Shown piece after piece: positions 13,719 through 23,000 of a DNA stretch of 45,439 bases. Below the pieces are notes generated by a model, which worked only from the letters and a program-made list of their open reading frames with translations, was not told the origin of the DNA and searched no databases. Each line of letters begins with the position of its first letter. Position 1 is the stretch's first letter. Source of the DNA: a virus; the IMG/VR virus record IMGVR_UViG_3300042369_000167, positions 1 to 45,439 of that record; one strand, given 5' to 3'. A program made the position numbers and the translations under genes.

Positions 13719-15274
13719 TGGAAGTAGTAGGAGGACGCGGAATATTAGTGCGGGTTCGTAACCCGGAAAGATACACATCAGTACTAAATGACTGCATCTA
13801 TATAGGTGATGTTGGTGAGGGTGTACATGAACTCATGGTCAGGTGGAATCGTGAGAACGTGGACATCCTTACTAGGCTAGGGCTTAAGAACGTACCTTCT
13901 ACCATCAAGAAGGACTACAAGTGGCCCGGGGCGTTCACCCCTATGAGTCATCAGAAGGACACCGCATCATTCATCGTCAACAACCAAAAGTGTTTTGTGT
14001 TCAATGAGGCAGGGGTAGGCAAGACGGCAAGTGCTGCATGGGCATCAGACTACCTAATGAGTCTGGGGCTTGTGAAGCGTGTCCTTATTGTCTGTCCGTT
14101 GTCTATTGTGCATGCTGCATGGCGTAGAGACTTGTTTAACGTAGTACCGCACCGGCGAGTAGGGGTGGCGCATGGGTCAGTCAAGACCAGACGGGAGATA
14201 ATTACTGGGGACTATGAGTACGTCATCATAAACTTCGATGGTGTAGAGATTGTGCTGGATGAGTTAGTAGCTAGTAACTTCGATATGATTATCGTGGATG
14301 AGGCCAACCACCTAAAGAACGTACAGACACGGCGTTGGAGGACATTCAAGAAGCTAGTCAAGCCTGATACACGGTTGATAATGATGACGGGTACACCAGC
14401 AGCGCAGTCTCCTGAAGATGCATACGGCCTTGCCAAGCTAGTAAATCCCACGAAGGTACCCGCCTTCTTTGGTGCGTGGAAGGCTGCTGTCATGCAGAAG
14501 ATGTCTATGTTTAAGTGGATGCCTAAGTCTAACGCTAAGGATATGGTGTTTAAGGTACTGCAGCCAGCGATACGGTTTACCAAGCAGGAGTGCCTAGACC
14601 TACCCGACATGATGTATGAAGTGCGGGAAGTACCCCTAACATCGCAGCAGAAGAAATATTACGACAAGCTGAAGAAGCAGATGCTTATAGAGGCGGCAGG
14701 GGAGGAGATCAGCGCGGTTAATGCAGCGGCTAAACTTACTAAGCTGTTACAGATTTCGTGTGGTAGCGTGTATTCAGATGATGGTAATACGGTTCACTTC
14801 GATGTGTCTAGCCGGATGAATGAGTTAGAGGCTATCATTGATGAGTGCTTGCATAAGGTCATTGTGTTTGCGCCATTCACTCATACCATCGAAATGATAG
14901 AGGAGTTCCTTACCCGCAAGAAGCATACATGCGCTGTTATTAATGGGGCAGTATCCCTGTCTAAGCGCAGTGCCATTATTGAGAAGTTCCAGAATGACCC
15001 TATGCTGCGAGTAATCATTATCCAGCCACAGGCAGCAGCGCATGGCATCACGTTAACCGCAGCAGACACGGTAGTTTGGTTTGGCCCTACCACTAGCGTA
15101 GAGACATTCATACAAGCTAACTCCCGTGCTCATCGTAAGGGGCAACACAACAAGGTAACGGTATACATGATTCAGGGTAGCCCTGCTGAGTCTAAGATAT
15201 ACGCATCCTTGAACAAGAAAATCGACGAACATGAACATCTAATAGCGTTATACAACGATATAATAAACAGTTGA
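13718..15274 (+). CDS. SNF2-type superfamily 2 DNA helicase/translocase
   Basis: This 518-aa ATPase has the ordered SF2 motifs: Q-like region TPMSHQKDTASF, Walker A NEAGVGKTAS (about residues 96-105), motif Ia CPLSIVHAAW, Walker B VDEANHLKN (about 193-201), motif III MMTGTPA, and motif VI QANSRAHRKGQ (about 465-475). The RAHRKGQ form marks the SNF2 group. It is smaller than bacterial Swi2/Snf2 proteins and typical of phages. It likely remodels DNA-protein complexes or drives branch migration at replication forks. The next promoter begins in its stop codon. Confidence 0.92.
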   Translation: MEVVGGRGILVRVRNPERYTSVLNDCIYIGDVGEGVHELMVRWNRENVDILTRLGLKNVPSTIKKDYKWPGAFTPMSHQKDTASFIVNNQKCFVFNEAGVGKTASAAWASDYLMSLGLVKRVLIVCPLSIVHAAWRRDLFNVVPHRRVGVAHGSVKTRREIITGDYEYVIINFDGVEIVLDELVASNFDMIIVDEANHLKNVQTRRWRTFKKLVKPDTRLIMMTGTPAAQSPEDAYGLAKLVNPTKVPAFFGAWKAAVMQKMSMFKWMPKSNAKDMVFKVLQPAIRFTKQECLDLPDMMYEVREVPLTSQQKKYYDKLKKQMLIEAAGEEISAVNAAAKLTKLLQISCGSVYSDDGNTVHFDVSSRMNELEAIIDECLHKVIVFAPFTHTIEMIEEFLTRKKHTCAVINGAVSLSKRSAIIEKFQNDPMLRVIIIQPQAAAHGITLTAADTVVWFGPTTSVETFIQANSRAHRKGQHNKVTVYMIQGSPAESKIYASLNKKIDEHEHLIALYNDIINS

Positions 15275-15299
15275 CATCTGTACTACTCTCGCGTACACT
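15271..15299 (+). promoter_or_regulatory. Consensus sigma70-like promoter
   Basis: TTGACA (15271-15276) and TACACT (15294-15299) are separated by exactly 17 bases. The -35 box is a perfect consensus and overlaps the stop of the SNF2 gene. It would drive the gene at 15333 and those after it up to the terminator at 20063-20089. Confidence 0.75.
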
Positions 15300-15332
15300 A
15301 CATAACGTAGTCTAATGATAAGGAGAAATACG

Positions 15333-15728
15333 ATGTCGTTTAGCGCAGGTCGATTAGTACATGTCCGCCAAAAGATGCGTGAGAAGATAGCTTCCCTAGA
15401 AGTTCAGATCAAGGCCATTAACACTGAGATGGCGGTAATTGATGATGAGCTGATGGAGATATGCAGGGAGCAGAATGTAAACTCATTCGCTACTGATTAC
15501 GGAACAGTATCTAGGGTTATAAAGGAACGGTATTGGGCAAGTGATTGGGACCCCCTACATCGTTTTGTGCTGGAGAATGGTGCGGTTGATTTACTAGAAC
15601 GCCGTATCCACCAGACAAACATGAAGGAGTGGATGCGGGAGCATAAAGATGACCATCCCCCGGGAGTTAGTTTGATGCGGGAGTATGCAATATCGGTACA
15701 TAAACCGCGAAAGAAGGAGGAAGCATGA
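15333..15728 (+). CDS. Coiled-coil phage protein
   Basis: Start at 15333, placed by AAGGAG at 15320-15325; an ATG at 15315 precedes that site. The 131-aa product has an N-terminal helix (KMREKIASLEVQIKAINTEM) likely to form a coiled coil, then TDYGTVSRVIKERYWASDWD, a W-rich core, and a Lys/Arg tail. The layout of coiled coil followed by a GTVSR-type beta segment recalls Gp157-like phage proteins, but I cannot confirm it. It is the first gene behind the promoter at 15271. Confidence 0.6.
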   Translation: MSFSAGRLVHVRQKMREKIASLEVQIKAINTEMAVIDDELMEICREQNVNSFATDYGTVSRVIKERYWASDWDPLHRFVLENGAVDLLERRIHQTNMKEWMREHKDDHPPGVSLMREYAISVHKPRKKEEA

Positions 15729-15913
15729 TAGTGAACAACGACCCCCTGCTGACACTAGTAGAAGCAGCAAAGTATCTAAGGGTGAGTAAAAGCATGATGT
15801 ATCTGCTGTATAAAGAGCACCGTGGCCCTGCACGGGTAATGATAGGTAACAGGGCAATGTATCTACAAAGCGATTTAGAGCGTTTCATTAATGATAATAG
15901 GAGCATGACATGA
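15725..15913 (+). CDS. Excisionase-family helix-turn-helix protein
   Basis: This 62-aa protein matches the HTH_17/excisionase (MerR-like winged helix) pattern: LTLVEAAKYLRVSKSMMYLL, then a wing (GPARVMIGNRAMYLQSDLER). Such proteins are either Xis factors or small regulators. No integrase or attachment site is visible here, so a regulatory role in replication genes is as likely. It overlaps both neighbours by 4 nt. Confidence 0.8.
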   Translation: MIVNNDPLLTLVEAAKYLRVSKSMMYLLYKEHRGPARVMIGNRAMYLQSDLERFINDNRSMT

Positions 15914-16836
15914 GCACAGAACTAACCCCATTTGACTTTAGCACCATACCTGCAAACCTGAAGAAGAAAGAACTCAGCGCAACCACACGGTCATTAATAC
16001 AAGGTGCTTCGCAGAATCCCATAAAGAACATCCGACTGCATGGTAAGGACTTTGTTCTGGTTGTTGATGGTAAAGAAGTACAGAAGAATAAGTCTGGATC
16101 TATGGATGTAGTTATTGTTCGCGCTGCACTAAGTAACAGCCGTGTGCATTTCGACCCATCAAAGCCATTTAAACAAGGTCAACCCGCAAGCCCACCTAAC
16201 TGCACGTCTGAGAATGGTGTTACCCCAGATGCCCGTTCTACAGAGCCACAAGCAGATACATGTGCATCTTGCCTACGCAACGTCAAGGGATCAGGCCCGA
16301 ACGGAACCCGTGCTTGCGCCTACAAACGTAAGATCGCTATTGCATTGGGTGGGGACTTAGAAGGCGATGTATATCAGTTGGTTCTCCCTGCCATGTCAAT
16401 CTTTAGTGATAATGGCACCAAGAGTAAAGCACTGATGGGGTACGCAACCTTACTGGCAGCTAATAACCTAGACGTGCATGATATGGTTACTAGAATGAGC
16501 TTTGACGAGGACTCCTCCGTACCTAAGCTGCAGTTCTCTCCGGTCAGACACCTAACTGCCGATGAAGCACGTATTGTAGCCCGTCAAGGCAGTACACCTG
16601 CAGCCCTGTTTGCAGTTGGTGAGAAGGCTACTAAACTCCCAGCTATTGGTGTGTCAGAGGTAACAGACGTAGTAGAAGTAGTTGAGGAAGATGATGAAGT
16701 AATAGTAGCACCAGTAGCTAAGAAGGCTAAGAAGGCAGTGGTTGAGGATGACAGTGAGCCTGTGGTAGTCACTAAAGCCGCCCCTGAAGATCGTGCATCT
16801 AAGATTAAGAACTCCCTTGCTGCATGGGGTGACTGA
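15910..16836 (+). CDS. Probable single-stranded DNA-binding protein
   Basis: This 308-aa protein lies between SNF2/polymerase genes and the primase-helicase, where phages place their ssDNA-binding protein. The core begins with a beta-rich region (KNIRLHGKDFVLVVDGKEV), then a Cys cluster CASCLRNVKGS ... RACAYKR that could bind zinc or a metal, then QLVLPAMSIFSD. The last quarter is a long acidic linker (VVEVVEEDDEVIVAP) and the tail ends SLAAWGD, like the acidic tips with which SSBs recruit partners. No direct family motif is certain; function is inferred from architecture and location. Confidence 0.6.
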   Translation: MSTELTPFDFSTIPANLKKKELSATTRSLIQGASQNPIKNIRLHGKDFVLVVDGKEVQKNKSGSMDVVIVRAALSNSRVHFDPSKPFKQGQPASPPNCTSENGVTPDARSTEPQADTCASCLRNVKGSGPNGTRACAYKRKIAIALGGDLEGDVYQLVLPAMSIFSDNGTKSKALMGYATLLAANNLDVHDMVTRMSFDEDSSVPKLQFSPVRHLTADEARIVARQGSTPAALFAVGEKATKLPAIGVSEVTDVVEVVEEDDEVIVAPVAKKAKKAVVEDDSEPVVVTKAAPEDRASKIKNSLAAWGD

Positions 16837-16847
16837 TGTAGGATCAA

Positions 16848-16871
16848 CACCCGTGACGCTCGTCACGGGTG
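16848..16871 (+). other. Perfect 10-bp stem-loop between genes
   Basis: CACCCGTGAC (16848-16857) and GTCACGGGTG (16862-16871) form a perfect stem with loop GCTC. It starts 11 nt after the SSB-like gene and ends before the ribosome site of the next. There is no T-run, so it is more likely an RNA stabiliser, processing site or pause than a terminator. Confidence 0.65.
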
Positions 16872-16888
16872 CATAAATGGAGAATAAA

Positions 16889-17068
16889 ATGCACACCAAA
16901 TATAATCACTTTAGTGATAGCGAATTAGTGGGTATCATAGACAGTCAGCTGTGGACTAGCGGTAGGTTGTCGGATCTGATCCCCTTACTACAAGAAGCAA
17001 GTAGCCGAATCTCAAAAGCCGGCTCCTGCGAATTAGATAATACCCCCCAGCTAAACTTATTTAAGTAA
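16889..17068 (+). CDS. Small protein upstream of primase-helicase
   Basis: ATG at 16889 lies six bases after GGAG; an ATG at 16877 is upstream of that site. The 59-aa product contains NHFSDSELVGIIDSQLWTSG and ends in PQLNLFK, a short QLNLF-type tail similar in style to sliding-clamp-binding peptides (Q-x-x-L/M-x-x-F/L-F). This is only a resemblance. No family is recognised. Confidence 0.6.
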   Translation: MHTKYNHFSDSELVGIIDSQLWTSGRLSDLIPLLQEASSRISKAGSCELDNTPQLNLFK

Positions 17069-17081
17069 TACAGGATCTTAC

Positions 17082-20030
17082 ATGGACGCACTTATTGAAG
17101 GTGTCGTACCTTCTACGGGGTTTTGTTGCCTCACCACAATCAAGAAGGGCCGGCCCGTACAGGTCTTTTTTGAATCCCGTGAGGAGATGGTTGCTGCGGG
17201 TATAGCTGCATCTACTATTGATGGGACCAATGCGTACTATGCGATGGCTTCGTTTCGAGAGCCGGGAGCTAGAACGCAGGATAACGTATTGGCACTGAAG
17301 TCATTTTGGTTAGATGTAGACTGCAAGGATAAGAACCCGACTATGGACTATGCTAGTCCAGATGAAGGTCTTGATGCTATTGGGGAGTTCTGTAAGTATC
17401 ACTCGTTCCCTAGGCCCTCTATAGTTAACTCTGGGTTTGGGTGGCATGTGTACTGGACCCTTGATGAGTCTATTACTAAAGATGTATGGCAACCCGTAGC
17501 CAATAAGCTAAAGACCCTATGCTTGACTAAAGGGGACGGGGCACTACGTATTGACCCAGCTTGTACGGCAGATAGTGCACGGGTACTACGCATCCCTAAT
17601 ACATTTAACTATCGGTCTAACCCCCCTGTACAAGTAGAGTCTGTGCTAGTTGGTAAGCCCATGTCGCTAGGGGCCTTTAAGACACTCCTTGATTTTGCCT
17701 GTAAGCAGCCTGAAACACCCGCATTAGTGCTTGTACCTCCTGTAGCTAAGAAAGAACTCAGTGCCACCACCAAGGCCCTACTAAGCAACAGCACCACATC
17801 ATTCGGTAAGATAGTTACTAAGTGCGTAGCAGGCACAGGGTGTGACCAGATCTTGCATGGCATCCAGAACCAAGCAGATGTATCTGAGCCTATGTGGAGA
17901 GGGTTATTATCCATAGCCGAGTGCTGTACAGATAGGGTGCAGGCCATAGACTACATATCCAGAGAGCACCCTGCGTATGATAGCGATGAAGCCCTTACAA
18001 AGGCTAGCAAGACTAGAGATAGAACAACAGGCAAGGGGCAACCCTATACCTGTGCTAGATTTAACACTGAGCGTTCTGGGGTATGTACTGCATGCGCTCA
18101 TTGGGGTAAGATCAAGAGTCCCGTAGTACTAGGGCATGAGATAGATGCTATCAGTGAACCTGTTCAGGTTGATACAACACCGCCTGACGCGCCTAAGATA
18201 GTTGAGCATGTAATTAAGCTACCTGAGTCACCTACTGTAACCCCCATACAGGACATACTGACAAATGAGGACTACGTACAGGTCAATCTACAGGCAACAC
18301 AGATCGCGCTTGATAAATTTAATGCAGCGCAGAAGATCGCCACCATACCCGTACCACCTAGTCCGTATCTCAGGGGGACGAATGGGGGTATATACAAGCG
18401 GATGAAGGTTGATGATGACGGTACGTATGACAACGTGCTTATATATGAGAATGACTTGTACATCCACAGTAGGTTGTTTGACCCAGAAGCAGGGCAAGTA
18501 TTAGCGTGTAGGTTACATCTTCCTATGGATGGGATAAGGAGCTTCAACATACCACTAGGGTCAGTGGGTTCTAGGGATGAGCTACGCAAGTCATTGGCAA
18601 AACAAGGTGTAGCCGCAGAAGATAAGGCAATGACATTAATCGGTTCGTACTTAATAACATCAGCTAGGGAGATGCAGAGAGTGACCAAAGAAGAAACATC
18701 ACGAGTACAGATGGGTTGGCAAGAGGATGGTGCATTCATTGTGGGTAATAGAGAATATACCAAGTCAGGTATACGCCACTGCCCCCCATCAACCGCTACT
18801 GCATTGTACCAATCAAAGTTCACAATAGAAGGGAGCATAGCGGAATGGCGTAAGATAATTGACTTTTACAACGCCCCGGGTTTTGAGCCGCATCAGTTCA
18901 TCATATTGGCTATGATGAGTTCACCCCTTGTTAAATTCTCAAGTAATTTTGGGATGTTAATCTCTATGAACAGTGATGAGTCAGGGTTAGGTAAGACTAC
19001 ACTACAACGTGTGTGTAATAGTATATGGGGCCACCCAGCAGATCTAATGACCATGCCTAAGGATACAGAGAAAACCATAGCGCACCGCATGGGGGTGTAC
19101 CGCAGCATGGGCATATGTGTCGATGAGTTTACAGCCAAGACCTCTAAGCAATGTAGTGATATTGCCTACCTACTATCTAATGGACGTGGTAATGCTAGGA
19201 TGTATGGACATATCAATGCGGAACGCGAGAACAATACTACATGGGCGCTCAATATGCTTGTGTCTGCTAATGCCTCCATACTAGATCGTATTTCAGCTGA
19301 TAAGGCAGCACCCGAAGCAGAGCGTATGCGCCTGATGGAGTTTGATATGAGGGGAACACCCGCGCTAGATAAGGATAAGGCTGATGATGTGTTTAATACA
19401 TTACCTAAGAACTACGGTATGGCAGGTCATATACTAGCGGCATGGTTGGCAGAGCATAGTGAGTCCATTCCAGCATTGATTACTGCTACCCAGAAGCAGT
19501 TAGATAAGCAATTTAAGTTTACTAGTAAGGAGCGTATCTGGTCGTCTACTATAGCTCAAACACTGACTATGTGGCGGATAGCACACAAGCTAGGACTACA
19601 TGACTTTGATATGCCTACCATGATTACGTACTTAATGAAGTTTATAGCTAATAGCCGGACAGCAGTTAAGAGCGAGAGCAGTACGCATGGAGAGTTGCTT
19701 GGAGAGTTCTTAGCATCTAACCACGGCAATGTGCTAGTTATAAATGGGTTGAGGGATGCGCAGGGCTTACTATCACCCCAAAGCAACAGGAATATAAATA
19801 GGATTGTTGCTCGGTACGAACCCGATACAAAACGCTTGATTGTTGTGATTAGCGACCTAAAGAAATACTGTGTTGAGAAGCAGCTATCCTATGAAGGTCT
19901 AAAAGTATTGGCAGTAAAGTGTGGATCTATGCGCCTCACTACAGGTACAGGGGTCGTAGCTGGGGGGATCAAGTGCCTTGAGTTTGATGCTAAGGCATTA
20001 GAGATGGATGATGCTGCGGTAGTCGCATGA
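17082..20030 (+). CDS. Primase-helicase (AEP primase plus SF3/DUF927-type ATPase)
   Basis: This 982-aa replication protein has an N-terminal archaeo-eukaryotic-type primase region with FWLDVDCKD (about residues 75-84), VNSGFGWHVYW (about 115-126) and DPACTADSARVLRIPNTF (about 160-178). A Cys cluster follows (YTCARF ... GVCTACAHW, about 322-340), typical of a zinc site in phage primases. A DUF927-like region with MGWQEDGAFIVG leads to an ATPase with Walker A SDESGLGKTTL (about 630-640), Walker B GICVDEF (about 675) and sensor SANASILDR (about 725). It would unwind DNA and make primers for the family A polymerase. The rho-independent terminator follows within 35 nt. Confidence 0.9.
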   Translation: MDALIEGVVPSTGFCCLTTIKKGRPVQVFFESREEMVAAGIAASTIDGTNAYYAMASFREPGARTQDNVLALKSFWLDVDCKDKNPTMDYASPDEGLDAIGEFCKYHSFPRPSIVNSGFGWHVYWTLDESITKDVWQPVANKLKTLCLTKGDGALRIDPACTADSARVLRIPNTFNYRSNPPVQVESVLVGKPMSLGAFKTLLDFACKQPETPALVLVPPVAKKELSATTKALLSNSTTSFGKIVTKCVAGTGCDQILHGIQNQADVSEPMWRGLLSIAECCTDRVQAIDYISREHPAYDSDEALTKASKTRDRTTGKGQPYTCARFNTERSGVCTACAHWGKIKSPVVLGHEIDAISEPVQVDTTPPDAPKIVEHVIKLPESPTVTPIQDILTNEDYVQVNLQATQIALDKFNAAQKIATIPVPPSPYLRGTNGGIYKRMKVDDDGTYDNVLIYENDLYIHSRLFDPEAGQVLACRLHLPMDGIRSFNIPLGSVGSRDELRKSLAKQGVAAEDKAMTLIGSYLITSAREMQRVTKEETSRVQMGWQEDGAFIVGNREYTKSGIRHCPPSTATALYQSKFTIEGSIAEWRKIIDFYNAPGFEPHQFIILAMMSSPLVKFSSNFGMLISMNSDESGLGKTTLQRVCNSIWGHPADLMTMPKDTEKTIAHRMGVYRSMGICVDEFTAKTSKQCSDIAYLLSNGRGNARMYGHINAERENNTTWALNMLVSANASILDRISADKAAPEAERMRLMEFDMRGTPALDKDKADDVFNTLPKNYGMAGHILAAWLAEHSESIPALITATQKQLDKQFKFTSKERIWSSTIAQTLTMWRIAHKLGLHDFDMPTMITYLMKFIANSRTAVKSESSTHGELLGEFLASNHGNVLVINGLRDAQGLLSPQSNRNINRIVARYEPDTKRLIVVISDLKKYCVEKQLSYEGLKVLAVKCGSMRLTTGTGVVAGGIKCLEFDAKALEMDDAAVVA

Positions 20031-20062
20031 TATAATTAGGTTGTTGTTCTCCAGAAGTCTTA

Positions 20063-20089
20063 ACCCCGGTCTAGGCCGGGGTCTTTTTT
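20063..20089 (+). terminator. Rho-independent terminator at convergence point
   Basis: ACCCCGG (20063-20069) pairs with CCGGGGT (20076-20082), with a six-base loop, followed by C and six T. It is a textbook intrinsic terminator for the plus-strand arm. The minus-strand late arm ends at 20100, so its transcripts also run into this hairpin, but in that direction it is not followed by a U-tract. Confidence 0.95.
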
Positions 20090-20099
20090 ACAGCTAGTT

Positions 20100-23000
20100 T
20101 TAATCTTCTTCATCCTCGTCATACCCACTATGCTTCATTATTGTAGCCCGTAGCTTAGGGGGTATATACACGCCATCCACACTGTTATGCAGGTTGTTGA
20201 CTCGGGTTTTATGTGACTGCGTTAGTGTTTTCCCGCTTATCTCCATTACAGGGAACGCCTTGTTGAACGATGCTATGTTATCAAGGATCTTAGCTTTCAT
20301 CTCATCATCACCGTTGGTATTAGCTAGGTAGAATGCATCCAGCAGGGATTGTTTACGAGTATACATGTGCTGCTCTATCTTCTTTCTAACCCCAGCCCTA
20401 GCATAAGCCTCAGACAGCTCGGCATCAGTGAACCCTAGTATCTGGTTGAACACCTGCAGGCCATCTACATCATCTACAATCTTAGCGCCCTTACGGTTTA
20501 GTGCACCCTCATTAGCGAAGCGGTATGCCTTCAGAGGATTCCGTATGAATGATGGGGATAGTGTTTCTAGTGCACGGTCCGTATGCCCTTGGTTGAATAG
20601 CTCAAGTGCTCTCTGTGGGTTGACAAACAGAGTCGAGTAAGAAGGGCCAAAGAAGTGCTCCATAAAGTATGCAGCCCCTCCAACCTCCGCTAACCGTCGT
20701 TCATCCTCACGCCATACCAACCCGTTGAACCCAGTCCTCGAGGCTATGTCCAGACCTAGTAGTTGGTTTACAGGCCCCTTGAAGTGTAGGTCGCCCACAG
20801 CAAGTTTAACTTGTTCATCAGGATCAAGCGGTTCCTCGTCATCACCAAACATAGCCTGTGCTGTAGAAGCCAGTAAGGAAGCAGCGCCATACAACGGCAT
20901 CCCCTGCACCCCTGCAAATGCGTAGGTCGTACCATATATACCTAACATCTGCTTGAGTGCTAGATCCCTGACTTCCTTAGTCTCGCCCTTGAAGGTGTTA
21001 TAAAACAACTTAGCCATTAGTGCTATCTGTGCTTGGGCAAAGCGTTTGAACGTAAAGGCAACCTTACCAATGTTGTTCTGGAATAGTTGTGGGCCAGCTT
21101 CAGGTAAGGCATGGCTGTGTGCATCTACCGTAGTATTAATAGCAAACGCCCTAGCATCTGCGGGGGACATCTTAGCTCTAGCCAAGTCATATGCAGCTAT
21201 AAGGGTGATCTCACGGTTCATACGCTCTGAGTTCTGGAATAACCAACCTAACCCAGTCTCTACCTTAGACCGCATGCCTGTGTAGTCCTCTGCTGATGTA
21301 CGACGTAGTTCAGTTAGCTCATATCCTACACCACGACGGATTGTGGAGTGATCCAAGGCAGCTTCATACAGATCCTTATACTCTTGGCTTATCTTGGGGT
21401 TCTTACCGAAGGTAAAGTCAGGCATAAACTCCCGGTTGTCATCGAACTTGCCGTTAGCGTACATCTTGAAGGCTCTGTTAAATGCCGCTGTAGTTGCACC
21501 AAGACCATACTTACCAGACAACATAGGTAGTACGATTACAGGCAACTGCGTCAAGTTAACAAATGCAGAAGATGCATTACCTGCGATATGCCAGAAGTAA
21601 CTAAGCCAGCTAAGACGGGAAGGTACTGTGTTAGCTACTGGGTTCTCTACAAACGACTTACCAGTCATCAGAGCTTCATACACATCCTTAATCTCAGTAG
21701 AAGCATCTTCAGCAGCTTCTCGGTTGATGCCAGCATATGCGTTGTCTAGGTCAGGACGGTGCTTCATTGCGGATAACTGATGGGCCATCTTGCTACCTAC
21801 ATCAGCAAACCCTTGAACTACATCCTCGATATAACCCTGCTCACCAGTACGCGCTTGCATTTGCTGACGTAGTGACTGGGATGGCAATAGTGACAGATAC
21901 ATCTGGTATGTGTTGTTTATTACTTCCTTCTTAACTCCACCACGCTGCATCTGTGCAAGAACGTCAGCAATGAAACCGGAAGGAGGTGCCTTACTGTCGT
22001 ACTCAATTTGGGATAACCTAGCAAACTGCTTAAGCCCAGTAGCACCCTTGATACGTGCTAGCTTCATCTCTCTTTCTATGGCTCTAGGGCTTTCACGAGA
22101 TATAGTTACTGACTCACCATCTTTGTCTGTGTAAGTTAACCAGTAATCCCCTTGGCGACGTAATGGGTGATACCAAGCTAGGCTCTTAGACTCAAAGTCA
22201 TTACGCATTGCCTCTACCTTTGAGAGATACTCTCTACCCATCTTTTCTGGAGCCATCTCGGTCAGGATGCTTATGTACTCATCAAAGTGCTTCTTGTACT
22301 CGGCAGCATACTCATTACCTAGGTCTTGCAAAGGCTTAGGCAGGGATTGGTATATCTTAACTAGCTCATGATCCTTGTTCTCATCTTTAGTTGGATCAAT
22401 GTTTGCGATTGATAGCTCAAATGCTACCTTATTAAACTTGCGTACTATCTGTTTAGGGTACTTCTTCAGCAGAGATACACCCTTGTGAGTTAGCTTATCT
22501 ACTATCGACCGTCTATGGTCTGAGTCATTAGCCCTCTGCTCTATGGTGTGCAGTAACTTCTTTAGTGAAGGGAGTATGCCTCCATACTGCGCAATCATAT
22601 TAGGTATGCTGTAGAACCGTAAAGCAGCTTTACGCACAGTGCTAGGTACGGTAGAGAGCGCATCACGAGCATCTTCCATTAGCTTAGGTGAAGAAGATGG
22701 CATGCTGTTTAGTGACTCCCCTACGGAGTTCAGGATAGCTTCCGGGGTGCTAGTTGCTTGTGATTGCTTTACCCCTGTGTTTGATATACGTGCAGCACCA
22801 TACACTAGGTCTACAATATCAGCAGACTTCAACTTGTTTGGGGACATATGAAGTTTAGACAGTGTAGCTACGATGCCAGCCCATAACTCCTTCAACCATC
22901 CAGCAACCTTACCATACTCCTTAGGCTGACCTTTGAGGGGATCAATCTTATACTTGTTAACAGCAATCTCAGTAAAGTATGCAATTACTTCTTGGTTGTA

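Noticed and set aside
15725-15913. Prophage integration module
   Set aside because: Only an excisionase-like protein is present; there is no integrase, repressor pair or attachment-site repeat in the window.
16877-16889. Upstream ATG at 16877 as start of the 59-aa gene
   Set aside because: It precedes the GGAG site and directly follows the hairpin; the ATG at 16889 has proper spacing.
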